40,861 bases of DNA from positions 1 to 40,861 of the forward strand of contig CADDYW010000033.1 in NCBI GenBank assembly GCA_902810745.1. Reading direction: 5' to 3'. The notes beneath the pieces are model-generated. The model did no database searches. It saw only the letters and a program-made list of their open reading frames with translations, and was not told the DNA's origin. The position numbers and the translations under genes are program-made. Shown here one piece after another: positions 1 to 9,973 of the stretch; position 1 is the stretch's first letter; each line of letters starts with the position of its first letter. This DNA comes from Chloroflexota bacterium. GTDB lineage: Bacteria; Chloroflexota; UBA6077; FW602-bin22; CADDYW01.

Positions 1-3
1 CGT

Positions 4-84
4 GGGAGAGGGCCGGGGTGAGGGCGTGGATCCGCGGCGCACGGTCTGCGACCCTCACCCTTACCCTCTCCCAGAGGGAGAGGG
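4..84. repeat. Nested inverted repeat, REP-like, downstream of the protease gene
   Basis: Bases 4-24 and 52-72 form an imperfect inverted repeat of 21 bases with 3 mismatches, rich in GGGAGAGGG and CCCTCACCC. The right arm also pairs with the next bases: CCCTCTCCC at 64-72 and GGGAGAGGG at 76-84 give a perfect 9-bp stem with a 3-base loop. The two alternative folds share the same arm. Similar CCCTCACCC/CCCTCTCCC palindromes are widespread intergenic repeats in GC-rich bacteria. The position just past the protease stop also fits a transcript 3' end, but there is no T-run on either strand. Confidence 0.6.
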
Positions 85-123
85 GATTGGACGGCTGCCA
101 GCTCATTCATACCGCCCCGCGCT

Positions 124-3100
124 CTAGTTGCTGTGAATGACGATATTCCCTCCGCCGAGGGTCGTCGTCGGCGTGGCGCTGTCGGGCTGGCTCATCATGT
201 TGTCGTAGACGATGTTGCTGGTTTTCGTGTCCCAGATCTTGATCCGGAACGTGTCCTGGCCGGTGCCACCGTTGTACTGGCCGTCGACGGCGGTCAGGAG
301 AAAGCCGTAGCTGCCGCTGCCGTTGATCGTGCCGGACCCCTTGAACTGGGCCTTATTGCCGGAGATCACCAGCCACTGGTAGGACGTGCTGTGGAAGTCC
401 AGGTTGCCGGCCTGGAACTGGAACTCGGTCTGGCCGGTCGGCACGTTTGCTCCCTTCTGGTACTTCGAGACGAACCCGAAATTGGCCTTCCCGACTGCGT
501 TCGCGCAGACGCTCGTCAGCTGGCACGCACCTGGCGGCGAGTTGATCCAGCCGCCGCCGGTGACGAAGCCACCGTTGGGATCGAAGATCACGACGTACTG
601 GAACTGCGACGAGGTCTGCGCACCGTAGCTGTCAGCCACCGTGAGGGTGACGGTGTAGACACCCGCCGAGTTATAAGTGTGGCTTCCGGATACCGTGCCA
701 CCGGAGATGCTTCCTGTCGAGGTGTTTCCGTCGCCCCAATTCCAGGTCGCAGTGTAGGTCTCGCATCCGCTGCCGAGGCCCGGATCCGTGAACGTCGCGC
801 TGGCGCTGATCTGCGTCCCGACCGCCGTCGGGTTCGTCGGCGCGGTGATCAGGCCGATCGAGGGAGCCCCGTTGGCGATAGTGAGTGTCGCCGCGGCGCT
901 GATGCTATCGAGGAAGTTGGCCGGCGTGGCGTCGTCGCGGTAGCTGGCTACCACCGAGTAAATACCTGGGCAGATGCCGCTCAGCGAGAACGTGGTCGAG
1001 GCAGTACTGCCGACGACGGCTGCACTGGGCGCCGTCCCGACGGGCTGGTCGTTCTGCGAGACGGTAAAGGTAACCTGACCCTCGTTCACCGGTTGCCCAT
1101 GCGTGGCGGCAACGCTCGCCGTGAGCGGAACGCTGATCGCGCCCTCGCTCGTCGAGGCTGCGTTGGCGATGGTGGTTGTGCTATCAGGGTCGATGGTCAG
1201 CGTACCGTTGACGAACGTGAACGTGTAGTTGGCAGCAGCCAGCGTGCCGTCGGTGATGGTGATCGGGTAGGTTCCGACCACGCTGGTAGTTGTCGCCGTG
1301 GTGGACAGCTGTGGCGCACCGGTCAGCGCGGTCGCCGCGGTATCCCCGTTAACGAAGCCGCTGGCCGTCCAGGTCAACGGTGGATTCGGGGCACCATAAG
1401 GCTTGCTGAGATCATCCGCCTTGATCGTCAGCGGCGCGGGGTTGACGGTCAGCTGACCGGAAACATACGTGATGCTGTAATCCGGGTCAACTGCCCCGGT
1501 CGGCGTCAGGGTGTAGGTGCCAACACCACTCGACGACAGGACGTTCGAGATGATCGTCAGTCCGGAGCCGAGCACGGCGGGCCCGTCGCCGTTGACGAGA
1601 CCGGCAAAGCTCATGCTGCTGGTCGAGGTGTCGAAGGTGATCGATCCATAGGTAGTGGACTGGTTCTTCGCCGTGATCGTCAACGGAGCCGGCGTGATGG
1701 TCAGCGTCCCGTTGACGAAGGTGAAGACGTAGTTGGTCGCGGTCAAAGTGCCCTGGGTCACGGTGATCGTGTAGCCGCCGACATGGCTGCTCGCGGACAC
1801 GGTGCTCAGACTCGGGGCTCCACTCAGCACACTGGTCGTGTCCTGGTTCTTGAAGCCGCTATAGGTGACCGTGAACGTGGGTAGCGTTCCGCCGTAGACC
1901 ATCGTCTGGTTGTCGGCAGTCACCGTCAATGTCGCGGGAGTAATCGTCAACGTGCCATCGTTGATGGTGACGTTGTAGTTCGGTAGCTTATTGTTAGGGT
2001 CAACCAGCGTCGGTACGATCGCGTAGGTTCCCACCGAGCTAGCCTGCGTCGCCGTGGTGCTGTACGTCGCGGTGATATTGTCGTTGAACTGGATGCCGGT
2101 GATCGTTCCGCTGAAGGGCGGATTGGGATCGCCGTAGATCCGACTCGCATCGTTCGCCGTCACGGTTAGCGGCGCCGGAATGATCGTCAGCGAGTTCGCG
2201 GTGAAGCTGATCGTGTAGTTGCTGTTCGCGACCAGTGTGCCCTGACTGATCGCGTAAGGACTTCCCGCGACGGTCTCGCCGGGAGCCCGGACCAGGGCCC
2301 CCGTCAGCACGTCGCTTGCCTGGTCGCTGAACTGCAGCCCGCTTACCTCGTAGGTCAGCGGCGGATCGGCCGAGCCGTAGACCTTCGTTTCCGGGTCTGC
2401 CGTCACGGTCAAAGTGGCCGGCGTGATCGACAGGGCGGCTCCGATGAAGGTCAAGGTGTAGTTGCTGCTCAGGGCCAGCGTGCCCTGGTTGATCGTGTAG
2501 GGGCTACCAGCGACCGTCTCGCCCGGATCGCGGCTCAGGCTACCGGTGAAGCTGTCACCGGAGACCAGCGAGCCCTTGGTAATCGTGTAGGTCAAAGGCG
2601 GGTCAGGCTGCCCGTAGACCTTGGTCTTTGGGTCCGCGGTCACCTCGATCGGTCGTGGGGTGATGCTGGCGGTCGTGCTCGCGGTCGTGTTGACGAGAGT
2701 GTAGTTGCTCGCACTCGGTCCGCTGATCGAAATGCCATTGACGCTGACCGGCTTGCTCGTGCCGACGTTGGGGTCGGCAAAGCTTGCCGAGGTATAGCTA
2801 TCTGTCAGCGTGTCGCCAGCCACTCGGTCGTCGGACAGCGTCACGGTCGCGTTGGTCGTCCCGTCGTAGACCTTATCCACGCCGGTCGCGGTTACCATCA
2901 GCGGGCGCGGCGCGATGGTCAGGGTGTCGGTCGTGCTGCCGGTGTAGTTCGGGTCGGTGATGGTCACGGCCACGTCGTAGGTACCGGCGTTGGTGGGCGC
3001 GGTGGATGACGGGCCGTAGGTCGTGCCATTGCTTCCGGTGTAGCTGATCGAGTAGCTCAGACCAGAGGGGTTCGTCGTCACGGTCACCGGCTTGGCCGAG

Positions 3101-6009
3101 CCATCGTAGGTCTGGCTGAGGTCGCTCAGTGCGATGGTGGCGGGTGCTGGGCTGATGGTCAGACCCGCCGATCCACTCGAAGAGTTGTACGCGGTGTCGC
3201 CCGCGAAGCTCGCGATCACGCCGGTCGAGTACGTACCTGCATTGATCCCGGCCAGGCTGACGTTCGAGAGCGTCGCGACGCCGTTCGCGTCGGTCGTTGG
3301 ACAGGTTGGCGTACCGGACGTTCCGCAGACCGACGTTCCATTGAGGGCGAAGCTGACCGTCTTTCCCGGGAGCGGGTTGCCCGAGACGGTCAGCGTGGCG
3401 CTGAGCGTCGTCGTGCCGCCGAACGTCCCGTCGGCAGGGCTGACGGCCAGACTGGTATTCTGCTTGACGACGCTGACCTGGAACGTCACCTGGCCCGAAT
3501 CCCCGTCCTTATCGGTTACCTTCACCGTGACCGTGTTGGTGCCCGCCGCCGTGTAGGTGTGCGGCTCCAACGGGAGTGCGCCCGCGTTCGTAAGCGAGAA
3601 GGTCGTGTGCGCGGTTCCGTCGCCCCAGTCGACGTCGACGGTCCAGGGGCTATCGGCACCGGGATCGGCGAAGGACCCCAGGTCGAATGACGTATTCACG
3701 TCCACGTACGCCGACTGGTTCGACGGCGGGGTCACCGTCGGAGGGACGTTATTCACCGTAAGTGCGAAGCTGGTCGTCGACGTCGCGCCGTGTGCGTCCT
3801 GGGCGCTGATGGTGACGGTCTGACTCTGGCTCGAACCATCCGTCGTTGCAAACGACCAGCTCCAGGTGCCGCTGCTCGTGCCCGTCTGGCTGACACTTCC
3901 GATCGAGGCGGTTATCGTGACGCTGTCGCCGTCGGGGTCGGAGTAGGTACCGGTATTTGTCGCGGTCTGGCCCTCGTCCACGACGACTGTCGGCGAATTT
4001 TTCGCGACGATGGGCGGAGCGTTGGTTGGCGTCGGCGTGCTGGTGGCCGTCGCGGTGTTGGTCGGCGTTGGACTATTGGTAGCAGTTGACGTTGGTGTGC
4101 TCGTAAACGTAGCGGTACTCGTCGCGGTCTGACTGGGGGTCGGAGTGAACGTCGACGTACTTGTCGGAGTGCGGTTTGGGGTCCCGGTGGCGGTCGGGGT
4201 CGCGGTTGCCGTGCTGGTCGGCGTGTTCGTGGGCGATGTGACCGTGAATACCGCCGTCAGTGAGATCGACCCATCCGTGGCGATGACCGTGTTTTGGCCC
4301 GGCGTGCTTCCAGTCGGAACCGTGAACGTGCACGGCGCTAGGATGTTCCCACCGGGGTTCACGCTACACGTAGTCAGGAACAGGTTGGAGGAAGTCGAAT
4401 TCCAGTAGAGGTTTACTGTCGATGATCCTTTCCAAGGTCCACCACTTGAGCTTACGCTCACGGTGGCGCCAACCGGACCGGAAGTGGGCGTGAGGTTGAG
4501 CATATCGGCGGACAGCGCATACGTCGGGCTAGCCCCCTGCGTTGGCGTCGCCCCGATGGTGGGCGTCGCGACCGGCGTGACCGCGATGCCGAGCGCCTTG
4601 GCGACATCGACGCGACCGAAGGACGCGCCGCCGATCGGGTCGGTCGCGCCGACGATCTGGCTGTACACCTGTGTGCTGCTCTTGCCGTTGGCGACGAGCA
4701 GCGCGGCCAGACCGGCGACCTCCGCCGCAGACGCCGAGCTCCCGCTGACCAAGCCGTAACCACCGCCCGGCTGAGTTGCATAGATGCTCACGCCAGGCGC
4801 ACCCACCGCAGCGCTGCCAGTGTTGCTGCTGGCGACGAGATTGTCACTCTGGTCCGTCGCGGCGACGCCGATCACGTTCGGCATGCCCGACGGATAGGTC
4901 ACCGTGGTCGAGCCGTCGTTGCCGGTCGCCGCCACGACGACGACGTCCTTGCTCTCGGCGTAGGCGATCGCGTCGGCGAGCGCCGCCGAGTACGCGGTGC
5001 TGCTGAAGCCCATCAGAATCACGTTGGCGCCGTTGTCGGCGGCCCAGGTGACGCCGGAGATCACGTCACTGTCGTAGCCGGTACCGTCGGCCTGCAGCAC
5101 CTGGACTGGCATGATGCTTGCGCCCGCGTACGCGACGCCGGCCATGCCCGTCGCATTGTTCACCGTCGCGGCTGCGATACCGGCGAGCTGAGTGCCGTGG
5201 CCGTTGGAGTCGTTGTCCGGATTTCCGCCGGTGAAGCTCTGGCCGGGAACGATCCGTCCGCTGAGATCAGGATGGGTCGCATCCACGCCCGTGTCGAGGA
5301 CAGCGATCGTCGCGGTACCCAAGATCGGGATCGTGCCGTACGCCTGATCCCAGGCGATCTTCGGTAGCGCCCACTGCTGGGCGTAGCCGGGGTCGTTCGG
5401 GGTAGTCGCCTTGCTCAGCTTGATCGCGGCGTCGGCTCGCTCGACGGTCGGCTGCTTGGCGAAGGCGGCGAGGATCCGGTCGCGTGCCGATAGTGGAACG
5501 TTGACGACGCGAACGTGGATCTGCTTGACATCGCGGAGGGTCTGCCCACCGCTAGAGCGCACTGCCGCGTCCTCGTCCGCCGTGCTGGCGGACGGCTTGA
5601 ACTTGACGACGATCGGGACGAGCGGACCGCTAACCGTCGGTGACAGGGAGACCGTCGCGGTCGCGGTGTTCGCCGCCCCGGCGGTAGAGAGTGCACTCGC
5701 CGCGACGATTGGCGTCGGGGTATCTGTCGCCGCTATCGTCACGGTGGCAGACGGGATTGCGGTCGCGGAAGCGGTTGCCGTGCTGGTGGACGTCGCCGTG
5801 GCCGTCACCGTGCCGTCGGTCTCGGAGGCGGCCGCCACGATCGGCGCCCCGCCCAGTGCGGCCGGCGGCACTGCCAGGCTCAGAATAATGGACAGCACGA
5901 TGATCCAGCTTCCGAGGCGCCTCGAGGTACTTCGGCGCATCAGGCGCGAGGCAGATGAGCCATTCCTGGACTGGCGCCTGGTTTCGTTCATCACGTGGCT
6001 AGCCTCCAT
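124..6009 (-). CDS. Giant secreted subtilisin-like (S8) protease with Ig/PKD/YDG/MBG repeat array
   Basis: A 1961-residue exported serine protease. Residues 30-55 are a signal peptide after a basic N-terminus, then a Thr/Ala/Ser-rich segment, an I9-like propeptide (about 130-198) and the S8 domain (about 205-475). The triad is Asp239 (VLDTGVD), His271 (NGHGT) and Ser425 (SGSSAS), with oxyanion Asn364 (TGND). The Ser block reads GSSASAAEVAG where the family usually has GTSMAxPHVAG. After a Thr/Pro-rich linker (590-666) come two PKD/cadherin-like domains (670-846), an Ig-like domain (850-952), MBG/YDG-type domains (955-1119), six MBG units of about 80 residues (1120-1606), another Ig-like and PKD domain, and a C-terminal 'FVTGGGWINS' domain (1814-1961) known from other secreted PKD proteins. 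An ATG at 5991, which overlaps the upstream stop as TGATG, is an alternative start; I chose 6009 because GGAGGG lies 6 bases upstream of it. Substrate is unknown. Confidence 0.9.
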   Translation of the reverse strand: MEASHVMNETRRQSRNGSSASRLMRRSTSRRLGSWIIVLSIILSLAVPPAALGGAPIVAAASETDGTVTATATSTSTATASATAIPSATVTIAATDTPTPIVAASALSTAGAANTATATVSLSPTVSGPLVPIVVKFKPSASTADEDAAVRSSGGQTLRDVKQIHVRVVNVPLSARDRILAAFAKQPTVERADAAIKLSKATTPNDPGYAQQWALPKIAWDQAYGTIPILGTATIAVLDTGVDATHPDLSGRIVPGQSFTGGNPDNDSNGHGTQLAGIAAATVNNATGMAGVAYAGASIMPVQVLQADGTGYDSDVISGVTWAADNGANVILMGFSSTAYSAALADAIAYAESKDVVVVAATGNDGSTTVTYPSGMPNVIGVAATDQSDNLVASSNTGSAAVGAPGVSIYATQPGGGYGLVSGSSASAAEVAGLAALLVANGKSSTQVYSQIVGATDPIGGASFGRVDVAKALGIAVTPVATPTIGATPTQGASPTYALSADMLNLTPTSGPVGATVSVSSSGGPWKGSSTVNLYWNSTSSNLFLTTCSVNPGGNILAPCTFTVPTGSTPGQNTVIATDGSISLTAVFTVTSPTNTPTSTATATPTATGTPNRTPTSTSTFTPTPSQTATSTATFTSTPTSTATNSPTPTNTATATSTPTPTNAPPIVAKNSPTVVVDEGQTATNTGTYSDPDGDSVTITASIGSVSQTGTSSGTWSWSFATTDGSSQSQTVTISAQDAHGATSTTSFALTVNNVPPTVTPPSNQSAYVDVNTSFDLGSFADPGADSPWTVDVDWGDGTAHTTFSLTNAGALPLEPHTYTAAGTNTVTVKVTDKDGDSGQVTFQVSVVKQNTSLAVSPADGTFGGTTTLSATLTVSGNPLPGKTVSFALNGTSVCGTSGTPTCPTTDANGVATLSNVSLAGINAGTYSTGVIASFAGDTAYNSSSGSAGLTISPAPATIALSDLSQTYDGSAKPVTVTTNPSGLSYSISYTGSNGTTYGPSSTAPTNAGTYDVAVTITDPNYTGSTTDTLTIAPRPLMVTATGVDKVYDGTTNATVTLSDDRVAGDTLTDSYTSASFADPNVGTSKPVSVNGISISGPSASNYTLVNTTASTTASITPRPIEVTADPKTKVYGQPDPPLTYTITKGSLVSGDSFTGSLSRDPGETVAGSPYTINQGTLALSSNYTLTFIGAALSITPATLTVTADPETKVYGSADPPLTYEVSGLQFSDQASDVLTGALVRAPGETVAGSPYAISQGTLVANSNYTISFTANSLTIIPAPLTVTANDASRIYGDPNPPFSGTITGIQFNDNITATYSTTATQASSVGTYAIVPTLVDPNNKLPNYNVTINDGTLTITPATLTVTADNQTMVYGGTLPTFTVTYSGFKNQDTTSVLSGAPSLSTVSASSHVGGYTITVTQGTLTATNYVFTFVNGTLTITPAPLTITAKNQSTTYGSITFDTSTSSMSFAGLVNGDGPAVLGSGLTIISNVLSSSGVGTYTLTPTGAVDPDYSITYVSGQLTVNPAPLTIKADDLSKPYGAPNPPLTWTASGFVNGDTAATALTGAPQLSTTATTTSVVGTYPITITDGTLAAANYTFTFVNGTLTIDPDSTTTIANAASTSEGAISVPLTASVAATHGQPVNEGQVTFTVSQNDQPVGTAPSAAVVGSTASTTFSLSGICPGIYSVVASYRDDATPANFLDSISAAATLTIANGAPSIGLITAPTNPTAVGTQISASATFTDPGLGSGCETYTATWNWGDGNTSTGSISGGTVSGSHTYNSAGVYTVTLTVADSYGAQTSSQFQYVVIFDPNGGFVTGGGWINSPPGACQLTSVCANAVGKANFGFVSKYQKGANVPTGQTEFQFQAGNLDFHSTSYQWLVISGNKAQFKGSGTINGSGSYGFLLTAVDGQYNGGTGQDTFRIKIWDTKTSNIVYDNMMSQPDSATPTTTLGGGNIVIHSN
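1192..2652 (-). repeat. Six tandem MBG-type domain repeats inside the protease gene
   Basis: Residues 1120-1606 of the protease consist of six diverged units of about 80 residues. Each begins with a pattern like 'xxTAxxxxxxYG' (TADPKTKVYG, TADPETKVYG, TANDASRIYG, TADNQTMVYG, TAKNQSTTYG, KADDLSKPYG) and ends with 'NYxxTxxxGxLTIxP'. Units 1 and 2 also share DPGETVAGSPY/APGETVAGSPY. The domains are of the MBG family, named for its mostly beta-sheet, glycine-rich fold, and are common in large surface and adhesin-like proteins. Divergence between units suggests old duplication rather than recent slippage. Confidence 0.75.
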
Positions 6010-6503
6010 CCCTTTCCCTCCACCGATTCCTCATCGTCGACAGGGTGACCGTCAGGTCGAATCCAACCCCGCTGCACCGCCTTCGCGGCGAGATCCCTGG
6101 CCGTTCTCAGCCGACCGCTGAACGCTGGCAAGAGTGCCGCGAGCTGATTGGTCTGTTCAAGAAGTGCCTCCGCGAGCGCCGACACGCTCAGCGCGAGCGC
6201 CCGCGTCTCCATCGTGGCCCGGACGGACGTGGCACTTGGCTCATCGTCGAGCAAGCCCACTTCGCCGACCACGTCGCCTGGTCCGAGCTCCGCGATGGCA
6301 AGCGGTGCGATGAGCTGCGGATGCCACCGCTCGACACGCACCCGCCCGTCGAGGATCACGTACATCACACCGTTGACCTGTCCCTGCCTCAGTAGCTGCG
6401 CACCCGCCTCGAAGGTCAGGCAGCGGCCTCTGCGGGCGAGCAACGTCAGCCCGTCCTGCGAGAGCCCACGAAACAGCTCGATCTGCGTCAGTATTGACCT
6501 CAC
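5991..6503 (-). CDS. Cyclic-nucleotide-binding-fold (CRP/CNB) protein without DNA-binding domain
   Basis: A 170-residue protein made of one cNMP-binding fold (about residues 8-120) and a short polar tail; there is no helix-turn-helix. Start is GTG. The phosphate-binding cassette reads GDVVGEVGLLDDEPSATSVRA (Gly80-Glu81 to Ala96): the Gly-Glu pair is present, but the Arg that contacts the cyclic phosphate in cAMP-binding members is replaced by Ser90. It may bind another ligand or none. The gene lies 116 bases downstream of the response regulator on the same strand. Its TGA overlaps ATG codons of the protease gene (19-base overlap with the upstream start, 1-base TGATG with the downstream one), so translation of the two is probably coupled. 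A regulatory role toward the protease or the two-component system is inference. Confidence 0.85.
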   Translation of the reverse strand: MRSILTQIELFRGLSQDGLTLLARRGRCLTFEAGAQLLRQGQVNGVMYVILDGRVRVERWHPQLIAPLAIAELGPGDVVGEVGLLDDEPSATSVRATMETRALALSVSALAEALLEQTNQLAALLPAFSGRLRTARDLAAKAVQRGWIRPDGHPVDDEESVEGKGWRLAT

Positions 6504-6619
6504 CGCCCACGGCCACCTTTCCTGGCAGTTGCCCTCAGGATAGACGCGGCGAAGCGTACAGGTCCGTGACAGGGACCGTTACAGTTGCGTACGATTCCAG
6601 TTCGGGGAGATCAGGTGGG

Positions 6620-7292
<673 letters not shown>

Positions 7293-7312
<20 letters not shown>

Positions 7313-9431
7313 CGGCCTCTTCCCCCTGTCCAGGCGCCAGCCGAAGCGTGAACCAGACGCGGGTTCCCGCGCCGGCTTTGCTGTCGACGCCAATGCTGCC
7401 GCCGTGCGCCTCGACGATGCCCCGCGCGATCGCCAGGCCCAGCCCGATGCCACGCTTCTCGTGTGGCGCGCGAACGCGATAGTATCGCTCGAACAGACCG
7501 GCCTGCTGCTCGGCCGGAATCCCGGGGCCGTGATCGTCGACCGCTATCGTGACCACGCAGCCATCGCACGTGGCGGAGATGACGATCGTCTCGCCGTCCG
7601 GACTATACTTGGAAGCGTTGGTCAAGAGATTCGTCAGGACCTGGCCGATGTAACGGCGATCTGCCATGACGACCAGCTCCGCGGCTGGCAAAAGCTGCGT
7701 CATCGTCTGCCGTCGCTGCTGGACGATGTCCTCGACCGAGTGTACCGCCTCGTCGACGACGGACGCGAGTGCGACCGGCCGTGGCTGGACGACGAAACGT
7801 CCTGACTGGATGCTCCCCGCGCTCAGCAGATCTTCCATCAGACGGTGGAGCCGTGCCGCCGTCCGGGTGGCGGAGGCGATGAGCCGGTCGATCTCGCGCG
7901 TGCTCATCTCGGCATAGCCCGTGGCAAGAAGCTCGAGCGCGCCGGTAAGCACGGCCAGCGGCGAGCGCAGCTCGTGGGCGACGTCGTAAAGCAGCTGCTC
8001 GCGCATCCGGTTGAGGGCCGCGAACTGCGATACGTCGTGGATCACGAACACATCGCACTCGGGCAGTGATCCCGCCGCCAGTCGCGTGCGACACACCTGG
8101 ACGTCGTTGGCGCGACCATTCCGAGCCAAAACGCCCTGCCAGCACTGTGGTTCCCGCGGGTCACCCGCGAGCTGGACGAAAGGAAGAATCGACTCGATGC
8201 GCTGGCCACTCAACGAGCCCCGGGTGCCAAAGAGCTGGATCGCCGCGCTGTTGGCGCCGACGACGATGTGATCGGTCGTCGCGATGAGAACTGGTTCGCT
8301 CAAGGCGTCGATCAAGGCGCGCTGTCGGGTCTCCTCGCGGGCGATCGTCTCGATGCGCTCGTGGACACTGCAACGAGCCATCTCCAGCTCCTCGGCCAGC
8401 ACCCGCAGCTCGACCTCTTCGATCACGGGGATGGGTGTCGACAGGTCGCCATCCTGCAGGCGCCGGGCAGCACCCACCAGGGTCAGCACCGGCTCCCGAA
8501 CGCGACGAGCCAGTACGTAGCCGAGGGCGGCGCCCGCGAGGATGATCGACAGCACGACGGGCGCGAGCGGCAGCACGGCGCGCTGCCAGGCTGCCGACAC
8601 GCTTTGGACCGGAATCGCGATGGACACCATGCCGACGCGGGTGCCATCCGGTCCGGTCAGTGGCGCGTAATAGGCCCGAACACGACCGGTCGGCAGATCC
8701 CGCCAGGCGGTCACGGGCTGACCCTGGCCGACGACGCGCTGAAAAGTGTCCGGATCGGCTGGTAGTGCGCTGGCTGGCCCAACCAGGGTGGTGACGACCC
8801 GCCGCGACCCGGAGAACAGACTGACGTCCAGTCCCGTCCGCTCCCGAAACTGACCGAGCCGCCGACGGTCAAGAAACGACGCGAGCCGAATGACCCCGAC
8901 GATCGATCCGCTCGATCGATCGCGGACGGGCAGGTAGACCTCCTGCCACAGGACATCTGGCTCCTGACGGCTGATTCCGTACACCACCTGCCCGGCGAGC
9001 GCTCGGCCAAATCCGATGTTGCCCGCGACACCGGACGCCAGGGGAGGTGTGTGGTTTCCGACCTGGGTGACCCGCGCGTCAGCCAGGACGGTGCCCTGGG
9101 AATCGGCGACCAGAACGTCGTCGATCGCTCTCAGCCCGAGCGTCAGGTTCAGGCGCTCCCGGAGGTCGTCGAGACGGTGGCCTGGGATGGCCTCGACGAG
9201 CTGCTGGTCGCCCGCCAGTAATGCGCCGACCGTTTCGAGCTCGTTACGGGAGTCCTCGAGGCTGGCCTGGAACAGGGTCGCCCCATCGGCCAGGCGACGG
9301 TCGATCCGTTGCTGGACCTGGCTCCCGACCTCCTCGAACACGACGAGACCGACTGCCAGCGCGGTTATCGTGACCAGGGCAATCGTCAGCAAAACCGAAT
9401 GCGCGACGAGGCTCGGACGGACAGCTTTCAC
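7293..9431 (-). CDS. Membrane sensor histidine kinase (extracellular sensor, HAMP, PAS, HisKA, HATPase)
   Basis: About 712 residues. TM1 is near 8-31, an extracytoplasmic Cache-like sensor spans about 35-280, TM2 is near 287-307, then HAMP (308-360), a PAS-like domain (370-470), HisKA with His486 (YDVAHELRSPL), and the ATPase domain with N box Asn605 (NLLTNASKYS), G1 DDHGPGI (632-638) and G2 GIGLGLA (661-667). The sensor resembles double-Cache domains that read small extracellular ligands. The start is uncertain: GTG 9431 places TM1 right after a short basic segment, but its best Shine-Dalgarno-like GGAGGG lies about 25 bases upstream. The frame stays open to 9833 with no plausible protein content. 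It overlaps its cognate regulator by 20 bases. Confidence 0.9.
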
Positions 9432-9611
9432 TCGTGCAGCCGGTCTGGCTGCCCTCCCCCCGAGTCCAATCCTGGTGAGCAATTCACAAAACGCACAGCG
9501 CAATTGAACCCAGCTCGCACGCGACGCGTGACCGCCGCAACGCGCTGCCCGGTACCCCACAAGCCGCGAAACTACGGATGGACGCCCCTGTCTTCGCAAG
9601 GGACCGGTTCC

Positions 9612-9623
9612 AGGGAAAAACCT
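9612..9623. promoter_or_regulatory. Putative regulator site, copy 1 (AGGGAAAAACCT)
   Basis: The sequence AGGGAAAAACCT is a partial dyad with AGG and CCT ends. It matches the site at 9784-9795 in 11 of 12 positions and shares flanking bases (CTAATCACG versus CTACCACG on the right). It lies about 180 bases upstream of the kinase start on the minus strand. The bound protein is unknown. Confidence 0.4.
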
Positions 9624-9780
9624 AATCACGCCCGTGGTCCTGCGCGAGAAAGGCGAGCAGACACGTTGCGCGGTTCGCCTGCACTGGAGGTCGCAGTGGA
9701 TGCAGCCTTCCCGCCTGACCCCCGGTCCCTGACCGCCATTTGAGTCCCCAAGCGCAGCATATGGATGGCCCGACCGACCG

Positions 9781-9798
9781 GGTAGGGCAAAACCTACC
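9781..9798. promoter_or_regulatory. Putative regulator site, copy 2 (GGTAGG-6-CCTACC dyad)
   Basis: GGTAGG (9781-9786) and CCTACC (9793-9798) form a perfect 6-bp inverted repeat around GCAAAA. The core AGGGCAAAACCT repeats the copy at 9612-9623. The spacing and symmetry suit a dimeric transcription factor. The site is about 75 bases upstream of the predicted def -35 element and about 350 bases upstream of the kinase. Confidence 0.45.
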
Positions 9799-9873
9799 AC
9801 GTTACGGGCGAAAAAGTACCCTCGGGTAAGCATTCTAAATGCCAGTGGCCAGCTCTCACGCCTCGAGCCTTTG

Positions 9874-9903
9874 TTGCCGTGACGCGAAAAGATGGTGTAA
9901 AAT
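9874..9903 (+). promoter_or_regulatory. Predicted sigma-70-type promoter of def
   Basis: TTGCCG (9874-9879) and TAAAAT (9898-9903) are separated by 18 bases and lie about 70 bases upstream of the def start. No other good pair is visible in this stretch. This is a prediction from consensus only. Confidence 0.4.
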
Positions 9904-9973
9904 TGAGCGTTGATCCGAACAATCCGCTGGACGAGTACGGGCTCGCGTGGCCTTGGCTCGGCTGGAGAGGACG

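Larger units (their letters stand above)
9432..9973. other. Divergent intergenic region between kinase operon and def
   Basis: There is no convincing gene in these 542 bases. The open frames seen here are N-terminal extensions of the kinase or antisense to def and lack recognisable protein signatures. The region contains two 12-bp dyads (9612-9623 and 9784-9795) and a likely def promoter at 9874-9903. Sequence composition is more AT-rich near both dyads than in the flanking genes. Confidence 0.6.

Noticed and set aside
575..640. Coiled-coil stretch in the TyrA tail (protein residues 575-640) considered as a chorismate mutase domain
   Set aside because: The charged helix lacks the Arg/Lys/Glu pattern of AroQ chorismate mutase, and it sits at the C-terminus rather than the usual N-terminus. 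Positions given are residues of the protein at 38846-40861.
133..1884. Long plus-strand open frame (583 codons) antisense to the protease
   Set aside because: Low-complexity Arg/Gly/Asp-rich product, no recognisable motif; it is the shadow of the GC-rich repeat array on the other strand.
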